From NCBI RefSeq assembly GCF_041381155.1, contig NC_091142.1, positions 36,505,604-36,569,603 of the forward strand: 64,000 bases of DNA, given 5' to 3'. A model generated the notes under the pieces. That model saw only the letters and a list, made by a program, of their open reading frames with translations. It did no database searches and was not told where the DNA came from. This DNA comes from Argopecten irradians. Taxonomy: Eukaryota > Mollusca > Bivalvia > Pectinida > Pectinidae. The stretch's first letter is position 1, and every line of letters begins with the position of its first letter. Shown here piece after piece: positions 24,401 to 36,798 of this stretch. The position numbers and the translations under genes were made by a program.

Positions 24401-25597
24401 CTCCCCTTACCCTTTACATAACTACTGTTGTTGTCTGTCAGTTGTCTCCCCTTACCCTTTACATAACTACTGTTGTTTGTTGTCAGTTATCTCCCCTTAC
24501 CCTTTACATAAACTACTTGTTGTTTCTGTCAGTTGTCTCCCCTTACCTTTACATAACTACTGTTGTTGTCTGTCAGTTGTCTCCCCTTACCCTTTACATA
24601 ACTACTTGTTGTTGTCTGTCAGTTGTCTCCCCTTACCCTTTACATAACTACTGTTGTTGTCTGTCAGTTTTCTCCCCTTACCCTTTACATAACTACTGTT
24701 GTTATCTGTCAGTTGTCTCCCCTTACCCTTTACATAACTACTGTTGTTATCTGTCAGTTGTCTCCCCTTACCCTTTACATAACTAGTGTTATCTGTCAGT
24801 TGTCTCCCCTTACCCTTTACATAACTACTGTTGTTGTCTGTCAGTTGTCTCCCCTTACCCTTTACATAACTACTGTTGTTGTCTGTCAGTTGTCTACCCC
24901 TTACCCTTTACATAACTATTGTTGTTATCTGTCAGTTGTCTCCCCTTAACCTTTACATAACTATGTTGTTGTCTGTCAGTTGTCTCCCCTTACCCTTTAC
25001 ATAACTACTGTTGTTATCTGTCAGTTGTCTCCCGTTACCATTTACATAACTAGTGTTATCTGTCAGTTGTCTCCCCTTACCCTTTCAATAACTAGTGTTA
25101 TCTGTCAGTTGTCTCCCCTTACCCTTTCAATAACTACTGTTGTTATCTGTCAGTTGTCTCCCGTTACCATTTACATAACTAGTGTTATCTGTTAGTTGTC
25201 TCCCCTTATCCTTTACATATTTAGTGTTATCTGTCAGTTGTCTCCCCTTACCCTTTACATAACTACTGTTGTTATCTGTCAGTTTTCCCCCTTACTCTTT
25301 ACATTACTACGTTGTTATATGTCAGTTGTCTCCCTCTCCCCTTCTCCCCTTACCCTTTTACATAACTAGTTGTTATCTGTCAGTTGTCTCCCCTTACCCT
25401 TTACAAAGCTACTGTTATCTGGCAGTTGTCTCCCCTTACCCTTTACATAACTACTGTTGTTGTCTGTCAGTTGTCTCCCCTTACCCTTTACATAACTACT
25501 GTTGTTGTCTGTCAGTTGTCTCCCTTACCCTTTACATAACTACTGTTGTTGTCTGTCAGTTGTCTCCCCTTACCCTTTACATAATTACTGTTGTCTG
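18466..25597. repeat. 45-bp minisatellite array, about 158 copies
   Basis: The unit is 45 bp and contains in order CTACTGTTGTTG, TCTGTCAGTTGTC and TCCCCTTACCCTTTACATAA. The core (about 19.5-23.7 kb) is nearly identical from copy to copy. Edge copies (18.5-19.5 kb and 23.7-25.6 kb) carry many indels and substitutions, as expected when the middle is homogenised by unequal exchange. Because 45 is a multiple of three, long stop-free frames run on both strands (for example LSPLTLYITTVVVCQ), but nothing else suggests coding. There are no spacers or cas genes, so it is not CRISPR. The array ends about 340 bp beyond the stop of the TRIM gene. Confidence 0.97.
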
Positions 25598-25605
25598 ATG
25601 TTTGT

Positions 25606-25611
25606 TTTATT
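25606..25611 (-). terminator. candidate poly(A) signal of the TRIM gene
   Basis: The minus strand reads AATAAA here, about 330 nt after the TRIM stop codon and about 10 bases before the minisatellite. The position suits a short 3' UTR. No transcript evidence is available. Confidence 0.35.
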
Positions 25612-25938
25612 TCACAACTAATTTAATAATGTGAACTACGTTATTTTGGCGAATTTCCATCTTAGGTTTTAGGTTTTCAACAGTCTATAAATGCAGTATT
25701 GCTAGTAGGAGTCATTTATCTCCAATTTATGTATCATTACGAACACAAGAAATATTGTATACGCAATTATAACGTATTTAACAGTATTTATACAATACAC
25801 TATTATCCTGACAGAGGACTTTCGCTGTTTGCAGCTAATCGTTGCCTGTGTCTTCTGCTTCATTTCTGTGTTGAAGGAGAGGATTTTGACTGATATCGGG
25901 GTCATTTTATACACATTATATTTGTACACATGTCACCT

Positions 25939-28900
25939 TTAAAACACGATGATGTTCCCTGTATCGGCGTCAAAAGCAACAGCTGTTGGTATGCCGTCGT
26001 GACCTTTAGGTTTATCCGGTAGTTCCATTTTCTGTGACCTACCCCCACTGTCTAACCTGTACAGCGCATTCCTCTCCCGGTCAACGACATAGTAATTAGA
26101 CGAAGAATCCTCTGAACACATCCCTGGGCAGAAACTGATGTAGAGCTCTTCCTCGTCGTCATCGAAAGGTTGGAACTTATCTGTGTACTTCCAGGTTTCA
26201 TGGTGGATCTTGAGTTGTCTCGTACCGACATCGGAGACCAGAATCTTCCCAGTGGCGCTCACCATGACGTACAATGGCAGTACAAAAAGAGGATCTTTCC
26301 CAATTTTAGAGATGACCCTCTTCTTTTTGCCTGTATCCGGACACAGCACCAGAATGTTTGCCTCATCACATACGTATACCAGTCCAACTCGTGATACGGA
26401 GATTCCTCGAGGTTTCCGGAGTTTTCTGATTAAGACTTTACGGAACTGTCCTTCGGAAGTATAGACTTTGATACTGCCGTCCCCGGTTCCTTTTCCTGTA
26501 ATAAGAACCTGGGCATGTTTCAATTGTAATTCATAACATTTATGATATGTTGATTTACATAAAAAACAATGAATATGTTTCTATAAAGCTGTAGCTTACA
26601 AAAATCATTAACCAAAACATTTTTTGTTGATAAGCTTTCTTACATGGTTAAAGTGAAGAGTCGGGCAAGGATGGCTAAAGTCGGTAAAAATGGTGTGAAT
26701 GTATCCAGTATAATTTCTTGTGAAATGGGAAAATAAAATCTCTCGTCAAAATCTGTCTGCGTACGAAGAAATTAATTTAAAGTATGGGAATTCTAAAACG
26801 TCCTCCCGGCTCACTATGTCCGTAGTTACATTTCCACACAGCCTCGTTTTCATTGCTTTCAACTTTTCTTTATTCTAATGGTCAGAACTGGGAAACTAAG
26901 CAGAACTTGACCGTCGTATTAATATGTGAGAACTTTTGGAAGGCCAATGAACGCATTTAGACTGGTTTTCTTTGCCCGATTATTCACTTTAACTTTTCGA
27001 TAAATGGACATTTATGCATATAATTTTTTATCGCAAAGTCACTCTACGCGTAACATTTTGTGTATTAATCGCGCAATTAACAACGTTGCAATATGTCTAC
27101 ACGTGCGAATCGAGAACTCGCGAATATGTCCACAGTTACTTACACAGCAAATCTTACCTTCGTCCGTAATATATATTGGTGTCAATATTTTCCCGCGTGG
27201 TTGACATGCAACATCAAACGGCTTAGTCAAATCAGAGATTACCTTGTCAAACACTCCATTTTGCCTGAAGAGTTTTACATCATTGTCATCCGTGACAAAA
27301 GCATAGTAGATACCCTGAAACCCACGGACAACTGTGAAACCGGAGGGCCGAAACGGAAGAAACACGCGATGAATAAGCCTCTGTGGAGTCGAGCGATTGC
27401 CAGTCGCAATCGAGACGGATTTTCGAAAGGATCCTGAAAATGGAGATAATGGCGGCGGTGGTGATGATGATGATGGTAGTGGTGGTGTCATCGCTGCTGC
27501 TGGCGCTGTTGAATCTGGTGGTGGTAGTGGTGGCCTTACTCTAGCTGGGGATGGCGTTTGTGCTGTTGCCATTGATTCCGATGAAGTGGCCTCTGTAGAT
27601 GCTTTTTCTGCTGTACCTTGTTGTGGCGATGGCACTGGTTTTAGTTCTGCGGATAGCATCTCTGTTCCTTTTCCTGTTGTAAAATGTATGTCATAATAGG
27701 CCGAATCAACGGAAGCATATGGATCTTCAGTTGAGTCAGGGAAATCGTTCCGGAACAAAGGGCGTCGAGGCGGTAGTACTGGAGGATCTTCGTCAAAAGG
27801 GGTCAGGTGGTTCATATATGGATTCACACCACCTCTATCTTTATCTTCTGATCCAATGTTTATTTTCGGTTTAGGTAGGGGAGGGGGTGTTATCGGAGGT
27901 GATGGCCGACTAAATTCGCAGAAATCGGAGGAATCCTCATACATATCACACTCTTCTTCCTTCACGTACCCCAATTGAAGTTTTGACAAATCGTCCCTAA
28001 TGTTATTGTTCTTCGTGAAGGAAACGTGTTGGTATGTTGGTAAGGGTATGTTTTTCTGCTGCATAGCAATATTAGTCTGCTTCAGTAACCGCTTCGCCTT
28101 TTTGCAGAAATCTGTTGTACCATCATTAGAGAGTTTTTCCATTTTTTGTCTGATGTGCCTAAACTCAGATAACCTGTCTTTGATATGCTCCTGTCTTTCA
28201 GTCAGAACTTTTACATTTTCATCTGCTTTTGTCTCGACAGGTTGGAGCAGTTCTTCTTTCTTCATGTGAATTTGAGCAAACAGATCTTCAGTGACTTCCT
28301 CTATTTCATCTTTTATTGATTCCTTTTGTTCGATTTCCTTTTCTATCATATCCTGTAGCTTTCCCTCGGCCTCTTCATCAACTTTTGCTCGTTTGTACAG
28401 TTTATCGGTTTGCTCACCAAGAAGACGTTCTAGTTGTTTGGTGTGTTCAAGAATTCCTGTTTTCTTATGTGAAGAATGGATACTGCATCTTGAACAAATT
28501 AATTCATCATCGCATGTCAAGCAAACGGAGACCAGTTTATATCCGTGTATATCACATACCTCATCATTGGATTCTTGCTTTGAAAGTTGATTACGATCAT
28601 CAACCTCGTCATATTGAACCTCGTCTTGGTCGTTGTCGTCATCGTTCGTTTTATCTTCCTCATCAACAATATGGCTACAACTGGCAACCTTCTGTAGAGA
28701 CTGCAGTAGATGTACTATCTCCCCGGCAACGGGATAGTTTTCTACCTTTCCTGATTTTGGATTCATCGGTCGCTTGCATGTCAGACAAAATGGCGTGTTG
28801 ATCATACATTTACCTAGACATTTAAGGCAGAAGATATGGCCACACTCGATTCGTCGAGGATCACAAAGTTCCAAGCCGCATATTCCACATTCTGTGATGG

Positions 28901-28949
28901 AAAGCAGTTTCGTATAGTCCTTTTTCTTTCGTGATGTCATGGCTCCCAA
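25939..28949 (-). CDS. TRIM family protein, RING-B-box-coiled coil-NHL-like
   Basis: The gene has two coding exons, 28949-27158 and 26495-25939, joined in phase 1 (donor GAAG|GTAAGA, acceptor TTACAG|GA), giving 782 aa. A C3HC4 RING sits at residues 21-58 (C21, C24, C36, H38, C41, C44, C55, C58), a B-box at about 132-169 (CDIHGYKL, CLTCDDELICSRC), and a coiled coil at about 170-290. An acidic and proline-rich linker spans about 370-540, and an NHL-like beta-propeller about 550-782 (KPRGISVS, GKILVSDVGTRQLKI). The RING implies E3 ubiquitin ligase activity in the cytoplasm, and the propeller probably binds substrate or RNA. Such genes are greatly expanded in bivalves and are often linked to immunity (family knowledge). 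The substrate is unknown. The 662-bp intron contains a MITE. Confidence 0.9.
26648..26992. mobile_element. MITE-like element, family A, copy 1 (TRIM intron)
   Basis: This 345-bp element has terminal inverted repeats. The left end is TTAAAGTGAAGAGTCGGGCA and the right end TTTGCCCGATTATTCACTTTAA, bounded by TTAA. It has no coding capacity. A second copy at 61205-61536 aligns along its whole length. It lies wholly within the TRIM intron and leaves both splice sites intact. Confidence 0.85.
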
Positions 28950-30700
28950 ACTGAAAAATATTTCACATAAAATAAGAAATGCTGAGCATTGGATTCGTGT
29001 TTCATTGGCCTATAAAATGTTGATATTATTGATCTCGTAAAAATGGAGGTAATCCGTAGCGTCGTTTTAGGTTGACTGATATGAAGGCGTATTGTTAGTT
29101 AAAAATTTGGAATTCCACGAGAGTATGCATTATAAATTCATATGTCAATATATATAGTTTTTATGTTATGAGGCTATACACAAACATCAGAGGTTACTAC
29201 GAGTACGTCCATGTACAGTTTGAGAATTTAGAATTATAATAATGTCACATAAAAATGCTACATCCCACTCCAAACTGTTTATATATCATTTTTGTTCGAA
29301 ACTATATTAAATACTAAAGTTGATATCCCAGGTAATTGTAATAATAATATCTTAACCCATTACTGTTCTGGTGACATTATAATGTATCATTGATCAAGAA
29401 CGTGAAGTTCCAAATTATTTTCCTGCACCAAATAAGCACATCACATTGTCCATTTCTAGAACTACCACTCAATCGATCCGTCTTACAAAATTATATACAC
29501 TTTCCAAATCGACATTAAATGCTTATAGCTGCTTTTAATAATATCGTTCAAATATGGCTTATAAGAAGACAATTTTACTACCAAAACATGCCTCTTTTCA
29601 AAATCATGGGAGCTCTTAACATGAAGAGATGCTCATAAAGAAAATGACCGTTCACTACCTTTAAAACGGTTACTAGAAGATATATTTAATAACATGAGGT
29701 ATCTCAAACATACGTTTTCAACATAAAAGCCCTTTAACTTGCATTGTCATCATTAAGAATTATGATTAGTCTTGACGCAAATGCAAATAACTGATCAACA
29801 CGAAGTAACCATGACAATCAGTTATCCCAGATCGTTTGTTGCATTTAATGTAGATAGTTATGTAGCCGCTCTTATGTAAGTAATACAATTATATTTTTGA
29901 AATATTAGCTTTTTCATTCACATAATCATTATAAACAAAGGAATATATGTAGAAGTGTTGTTCCAACATTCTTTTCATATGCTGAAAATATCAGGTATTC
30001 ATAAATACTATTTTTTAATGATATACTGTTTATCATCACATTAAACTCCAATTATGTTTTTATGATTGTTCTGCAAACTAACCGTCGATGATCCTTATGA
30101 ATTTATTTTTACTTAATTTTGTTCAAATATGTACAGTTTCGACAAAAATGCTTATTTAAAATATTTGAAAATAGAACACGTAAATATGTTTGTCTGAAAA
30201 TGGCCCATGTGCCTGTATGTACCCGGATAATCACCAAGTAAATCCCAGCGACATCATGGGGAAATTTAGTAAGCTGCACATGCTTAGATTTATTCAAGTT
30301 TTTACAATGTTCATCCTTATAAAACTGGTTCTTCTTTCCAAAATAAAATCACACTACTTTAGTAGAACTAAATACTATATTCTGACGACTTTAAACACGT
30401 ATTTGTACGCAAAAACTTTAATAAAAAAGCGAAATATTACTAAGTAGATAATACCGCTTAGTAGTTGCCTCTTAAAATCGAGCGGGTTTTCTCGCTTCGC
30501 TCTAATTAACTGTACATGTGTAGAGTGCATTGTCTTGTTACTTAATACTTGCTTATTTCTAAGTATTTTCTAAATTCTAAGGCCAGTGGCATGATTACTT
30601 CCAACCTGCCACGACCTAGCCCACGTTTTTTTCATTTAACAAAATTCAAAATTATCTTTCATCACTTAAAAAATCCACTAAATTTCTGAGATTATATTCT
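28950..30700. other. upstream region of the TRIM gene, no other gene
   Basis: AT-rich sequence upstream of the TRIM start. I see no clear TATA box, CpG-rich promoter or further exon. The frame at 30190-30447 has no recognisable motif. Confidence 0.4.
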
Positions 30701-31211
30701 TGATTTGGTGACACATATATTTGATTTACATATACCATTGTTTTATTTGGTGTTATTATTGTTTTATTTTCATTTATCGTTATATTATTTGATTTCATCT
30801 TTATTTGATTTGATTTCATCTTTATTTGAAGAACAACCATATAATGGAAAAGTATAACCATATAATGGAAAAGTATCACCATACAATGGAAAAGTATAAC
30901 CATACAATGAAAAAGTATAACCATACAATGGAAAAGTATAACCATATAATGGAAGAGTATCACCATACAATGGAAAAGTATAACCATACAATGGAAAAGT
31001 ATAACCATATAATGGAAAAGTATAACCATATAAAGTATCTATGGAATAAAATAATGATGTTTCGGAATAATGTAAAGTAGTATCATACAATGGTAAAATC
31101 AAATCAAATAAAGATGAAATCAAATAATATAACGATAGATGAAAATAATACAATGATAACACCATATAAAACAATGGTAGATGTAAATCATATAAATATG
31201 TCACCAAATCC
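30701..31211. repeat. foldback structure with minisatellite in the loop
   Basis: The left arm (30701-30817) and right arm (31096-31211) are imperfect reverse complements about 116 bp long. The left contains TGATTTGGTGACA and GATTTCATCTTTATTTGATT; the right contains their complements. The 278-bp centre is mostly a 21-bp tandem repeat. Arms, loop and the following AT-rich tract to 31.39 kb are low in complexity, and open frames on either strand look like by-products of the repeat. Confidence 0.75.
30826..31043. repeat. 21-bp tandem repeat, about 10 copies
   Basis: The unit is about 21 bp and contains AGTATAACCATACAATGGAA. Copies vary mainly at CATACAATGG/CATATAATGG and GTATAACC/GTATCACC. It lies exactly between the arms of the foldback structure. 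Confidence 0.85.
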
Positions 31212-33263
31212 AATAATGGTGAAATCGATTGATATAATGATACAAGAAAATATTACCATGACAAATGAAAATAAAACAATAATAAAAACAAATCATATAT
31301 TGATCATATCAAATCAATTATAGATAAAATGATACCATATATTGATAAGATCAAATCATATAATGATAAAACCATATTATATTACGAAAACACAAATTCA
31401 TATAGTATATTTGAATCATACGAGACAGCTATGGCGTTCCTTAGTCTCGTGTGTAAGTTATACACTGTTACATACGGTGATGTGTTTTTATATCACAGAC
31501 GCTTGATTAACTTTCTGGGCCTTCCACATAAACCGAGAAATGTACGAGGAAGTGAATTTAGTGTAGGATGAGAGATAGTTAGCTTAACAATCTACTAAAT
31601 GAAAACTGAATTTACACGATTATATTTTCATTCTGTTGATACAATAAGTGGAAAAAATGTGATGCAATTATACGTAAGCAAAACTTTTTAAATATGATAT
31701 TTTTAAACTAAATCCATAAATGCATATCTGTATTTGACATGAAGCTGTTCTAGGGTTAACTACCCTACCGCTCGAAATAACTCCTACGTATATTGCCAAG
31801 GTAATATTTAGAATCTGTCATCCGGAACGGGAAAGCATACTGAAGGACATCATGGAATTTCGTCATTTAACGAGTTCATTTATAATTGATTCTATTAATT
31901 AATGCAATTCAGTTTACGATTTTTACCAATTAAGTTGGCGAAGGGACTGTTATATCTTTTGAAATAGATTACCAAACAACAATCTACAGTCAGTTATACA
32001 CATATTAGCATATCATTAACTTTGGAATGAAGCTTTTAAATCAGTTACTAACACAATAACACAAAGCAAGCGGATAATCGTGGACAATTCCGAATACAGC
32101 ATTGAGACGAGGTAAATTTTGATGGAAATGTTTTTAAGAATTGATAAATCAAAAGCTTAAAAAGTAATTTCGTTTTTACTAGATGTACTTAAGGATTCGA
32201 AAGAAATGTTCACACTTTATGTACCCGACCGTTCATAGTATTTAAAATGATCAAAACGAGCCAAACTTCATTCTTTGTAATAGATGTTTAACGAATAGTT
32301 TTAATACTTACCTAGGAAATACCAATACCAGTCAAAGTCTTTGATGTATAAGCACGTACAACTTCCTATTTCGTTTTCAACTATGGCAATGTCAGGTGCT
32401 GTCACGTGATGTATTAAAGGGATATAACTTCTCATCAAGGAAGTATGATAAAGCTATTTTACATTCGAATGATTCTGTCTTTGGTATATTTGTGTCTCGG
32501 TGTTTGATTTGGTTGATAAAAAAGTGTTATCATTTTTTTCCAATTGTATTTGATTATAGGCGAATACGTGAAAGAACAGTAATAGACAAAATGTTCTAAA
32601 AAAGAAACACGTACAGCAAATGTATTGACAAATACTTAATTAAAATTGATAATGCGATTTGAAAATGCAATGCATTTGCGAATTAAACATGAGATATTAT
32701 TCGTAAAACGCCTTAATCTCAATTTAATGTTATTTTTTAACTTACATTGCCAATTTTCATGAATTTAAGTAATCCACTGAAGAGAATTCTCATAATTCCG
32801 ATAATTGTAATTGTAGCTGAATAAACATTCAAAGCAAAAGGGATAGCAAATAAGGTATGACTCTGATAAGATTTACTAAAGGTTTACACCAAGCTCAAGC
32901 TTCAGGTATTTTTACAAGGTAAAGCGATGAATTTATTTTGAAATGACAATATCAATGCATTTCTTTCTAACTATTAGCAATACTGCAGTGAAAGCTTTCT
33001 ACGCCATCATCTCTGTATAAAAACCACATGTGTAGCAAGACCAGTAGAACAAAGATAACGCATTAGACCGATTGGCGTGGTAATAAAACACTTTGCCTTT
33101 CATCATGTAAGTCGGGGTTCTATATTCGAGGCACAGACTTGAAAATGTTTCTGAAAGCGCTGTGGATTCCACTAGAATATTAGAAGTGATTTGTAGACCC
33201 TGTAATTAATAAACACTAAAACGGGTTGAAAGGGGACTATAAAAAAACGTATTACCGGATAAT
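31212..33263. other. gene-poor stretch
   Basis: The first 180 bp continue the low-complexity AT-rich tract. Beyond it I see no exon, RNA gene or element end. The frame ending at 31571 shows no family motif. Confidence 0.45.
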
Positions 33264-33997
33264 AGAATCTTGCATGGGTCTGTCAGGTGGACAGGGATAG
33301 CTCAACCCGAGTGAAGGATTTTGGCTGGACAACCCGAGGCTTGCCGAGGGTTGACGACCAGAATCTTTCACGAGGGTTGAGATATCCCTGTTCACCTGAC
33401 AGACCCATGTTTGATTCTTTTTCTCCCATACTTAATCGAAACATGATGATATTACAGTTTTATAGAAACATTTCCAAAGTGCCGCCATAACAGGAACGTC
33501 GCAATGCTTCAAAATCAATGACGTCGTCGACAATAGACCCCGCATGTAATGATGACGTCCCGTCATTTTCCCTAGCAACCGCGGGATAACCCTGTCAGGT
33601 ATGGGAGAATAATAGAATCTTACATGGGTCTGTTAAGTGTACAGGGATATCTCAACCCGAGTGAAAGATTTTTGCCGGTCAACCCGAGGCTTGCCCATAC
33701 ATAGTAAAAAAACGATGAAATTCCACTTGGTTTCCAGCTTTTTCATCGCGCCATTATCGCAGAAACGTCGTTATCCGTCAAAATTGATGACGTCATCTAC
33801 AATGTGCGCCGCAGTTACGCCGCATGTATTGATGAAGTCACGTTATTGTCTAGCGCGTGTGAGCTGTCTTAAACCCCCTGTGTAAGATAGAGATATATTT
33901 TCCCTAGCAACCACGGGATATATCTGTGAAGTATGGGAGAAAGAGTTATCTTTTCCCTAGCAACCACGGGATAACCCTGTCAGGTGTGGGAGAAAAC
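33264..33997. repeat. palindrome and scattered partial copies
   Basis: 33264-33418 is an imperfect palindrome. The left arm starts AGAATCTTGCATGGGTCTGT and the right arm ends CATGTTTGATTCT, with CAACCC/GGGTTG pairs near the centre. The left half recurs at about 33611-33700. A related segment, CCCTAGCAACC(G/A)CGGGATA followed by a TATGGGAGAA-like end, occurs three times (about 33570, 33902 and 33955). The cluster looks like nested copies of one foldback element. Confidence 0.65.
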
Positions 33998-34773
33998 ATT
34001 GTCTGGCTATTTATTCTGTATTTTCACATACACCTTAGACCCTGAGTTATCTGCTCTTTCAGAAAAAACGACATGAATTGCGCCCATAAAATAATGACGT
34101 CATTATGTATACCAAGGAAGCTAACAGAGGTTGTAGTGAATATTCTCAGTCAAAGTCAAACTGTTCCTTATGTTGCATAGTTAAAAAAGAGTCACTTTAA
34201 ATACTTGCTAAATTAAAATGCGAAGCTCTTATACGTGTAAGTGTGGGGCAATGCTCGCTTGTGGGACATCACAGCGTGCTGAAGTGCAGGGAATTATTTG
34301 ATTGGTCGATAATATCAGTTTGATTGACAGGTCAGATCTATGTATTGTCATCACACAAGCTCACACTTCAACAGTATAATAAGCTTCTGACAGCTACTAT
34401 ATAGGTCAACTCCACCTAAAAATCTTATAATTCACGGAGATTGAGCCCTGCGAAACGAAATGATTTCACAGTGTCTTTAAGTAAACATTTTGATTTCCAC
34501 AGCTTAAAGACAATTTATTTACATTACAATTTACAATATAAATGATATAATCAAGAGCAAAACGTTTTGAAAAAAATATTACCTAACTACCATACTGATA
34601 GTTTTATATATTATGTGTTCTGTTAAGAAATATCTTTGATGCTGACCTTGTCTGGGGCTTTGTACGCTGGTATGGGCGGTAATTTTTTTTGTTTTAATTG
34701 TACCAAACACACACAGGGCGTCTTTTATATGTAGGTAGTAAAGGGTGTTGTTATTTGTTCAAATCTCGTACTA

Positions 34774-35434
34774 GGGATACCTACAATAAGCGGTATAAGC
34801 ATACGGATACGTATTGAAAGAGGAGCGACCATTATTAAAAAAATCCATATTTTCTATTTTGCGTCAATTTATCCCTATGTTATATAAAACATTTGTAATT
34901 TTCCTTCTTCTGATCTCACAATATCACGTGGCCGCTGTACGATGAAACACACTATAACGTTACCCGTACAGTCCTATCCTTTATTTAGGTATTATACAGT
35001 TCATACTGTTACACGGGTACAAAGTTCACAGCATATTCTACTGAGCGGGTAGCCTTCCAGAGATAAGGATATGTTTATTGATACTCTAAAGAGTATTCTA
35101 GTTTTATGTAACACTTTTTATTAAATCAACATTTACAATTTCGTTTTAGTTTTTATTTGCCTTCTCTTATCCTGGTCTTTTAGATACAGTCCTTGTTTAT
35201 ATCCTGATACTAATGCCTGCCCTGTAGTTTGGCCCTAAATGACCTTAGTTGTCGATGGGCCATAAAACTCAAACAAACAAACAAGTTCTATCATGCAAAT
35301 CACTGTAGTATCTGTTCATTTTAAATTCAAAAATGCAAAAATAGAATAATAGGATTTTTTAAGAATAATGGTCAACCCGCTTCCAATACATATCTGTAAG
35401 CGTATACGTGTACCGCTTATTGTATAAGTATCCC
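34774..35434. mobile_element. 661-bp inverted-repeat element flanked by TA
   Basis: The left end reads GGGATACCTACAATAAGCGG and the right end is its imperfect complement (CCGCTTATTGTATAAGTATCCC). The similarity extends about 55 bp inward, through TACGTATTG-like sequence. TA lies outside each end, as for Tc1/mariner-type insertions. No transposase frame is present, so it is non-autonomous. A SINE-like tail lies inside it. Confidence 0.65.
35205..35284 (+). mobile_element. SINE-like 3' tail
   Basis: The segment TTTGGCCCTAAATGACC, then GATGGGCCATAAAACTC, then a CAAA-repeat tail resembles the 3' end of SINE/LINE families I associate with molluscs. The sequence just upstream (35131-35200) has a relative at about 6305-6395. 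No polymerase III A or B box was identified. Confidence 0.4.
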
Positions 35435-36697
35435 TAATAAGGACAAACATTGTTTATTAAAGGAATTTAAAAATCTCCACGAAATACAAAAAATAATGAA
35501 AATATGTAAAAACAGTATTGTATCAAAAGATTGTTGAATATTCCAAATAATATAAAGTGAACAGTTTAGCTACAGTATGCTATATATATGAAATAAGTCA
35601 TGAGTGACAAATAGATTTCTTTTAATCTGAATAAAATGATTATATATCATTGACAATCACTTGCTTTCTTTAATAGAATATTAAAAGACACATAAAGAGA
35701 TCGAATGTTTCTGAAATTGACATTGGAAATCGCTAAAAAAATCGTATGGAAATTATTATCAAAAGTATTTTGCCTCAAACAACGTCGGCTAGGTATAGTC
35801 AATATGTATGCATAAATACTGAAATTGTGCCTCTGGCAGTTTGACACATGTAATAGTTAATGTAATCACTTTTCAATTAACGATATAGAGCCATTTCCGA
35901 TGTAAATGTACAAGTTCGACAACAGGCCGACTGGTGATAAGGTACTGACCAGTGGTACAATTTATGTTTGAAGTCGAGATCAGACTTCTGATTGAGCTAC
36001 AACATTAAATTCGACATTGCTATAATAAGTCACTGATCGCTCGGTGTTGCTCCTCTCTCACCGTCGGTGTCATCTACCCGAAAATGATCCTAGCTCATTA
36101 TTAAACATTATTTATAAAATATAACTATATTTTTTGCAGTTCAACCTTTTTATAAGAACCGACTGTTTATTAGTGAGCTTTTTGATTAATTTTATCCCTA
36201 AATTGGATCATCATACAAAGTCCTTTGATTGTTTGTTAGACAAATTTAAATTGATAACAATCTTCTTCATGCAATTTATGACATTATTTTATTTTCATGA
36301 TTATTTTCAATTTATTTTTAATATATCGGATACCATTTTATCATCAATGCATGTAGATTAAAATACAGCATATAAATTATCATTTTCACTAAATCATCAT
36401 TTGTACATGTAAATTAGGTAGAAGACTTTTATAGGCGATGCCTGATGTTCAATTTCTTTGATATTTTCTTTGTCAATATAATTGACCACAATTACTACAA
36501 AATACCATTTACATTAACTCCGATGTTAAGCAAATCTCCCACTGTGCATTAAACATATGGTATATAAAACGAACGAATTTAATAGTACAAAACACTCGTT
36601 TAAGAACACCACTGTTGATTATTTATCTGACCTTGTCTTCAATTATGGAACATTTGATAATAAACACGATAGGATCGCATGACCATCAGACGGCTGA
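35435..36697. other. gene-poor stretch
   Basis: AT-rich sequence without a recognisable exon or element end. Frames such as 36134-36361 are hydrophobic-biased because of T-rich composition and are not supported as genes. Confidence 0.4.
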
Positions 36698-36798
36698 GTC
36701 ACGTGACCACGGAGTATATATTGATGTGGAACCATTCGGAACATGCTAATGAGCCGTCCTCGTCATAGGATCTACCCTCAATGTGGAGTCTTCCCAAG
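36698..36798 (+). promoter_or_regulatory. possible chitin synthase promoter and untranslated exon
   Basis: A palindromic E-box, GTCACGTGAC (36698-36707), precedes a TATATA motif at 36715-36720. A less AT-rich segment then ends in a donor, CCCAAG|GTTAGT, at 36798/36799. It could be the promoter and 5' untranslated exon of the gene at 41.5 kb, spliced to an acceptor near 41451. The distance and the lack of transcript data keep this tentative. Confidence 0.3.

Noticed and set aside
18466..25597. CRISPR array
   Set aside because: Units are contiguous with no unique spacers, there are no cas genes, and the DNA is eukaryotic.
18680..25598. Many long open frames of 15-residue repeats on both strands
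   Set aside because: They exist in several frames at once over a 45-bp tandem repeat and break at indels. There is no start context, domain or splice logic.
27397..27696. Gly/Asp-rich open frame on the plus strand
   Set aside because: It is antisense to the Pro/Ser-rich linker of the TRIM gene.
30652..31323. Open frames made of MVILFHY- or MEKYNH-type repeats
   Set aside because: They are products of a 21-bp tandem repeat inside a foldback structure.
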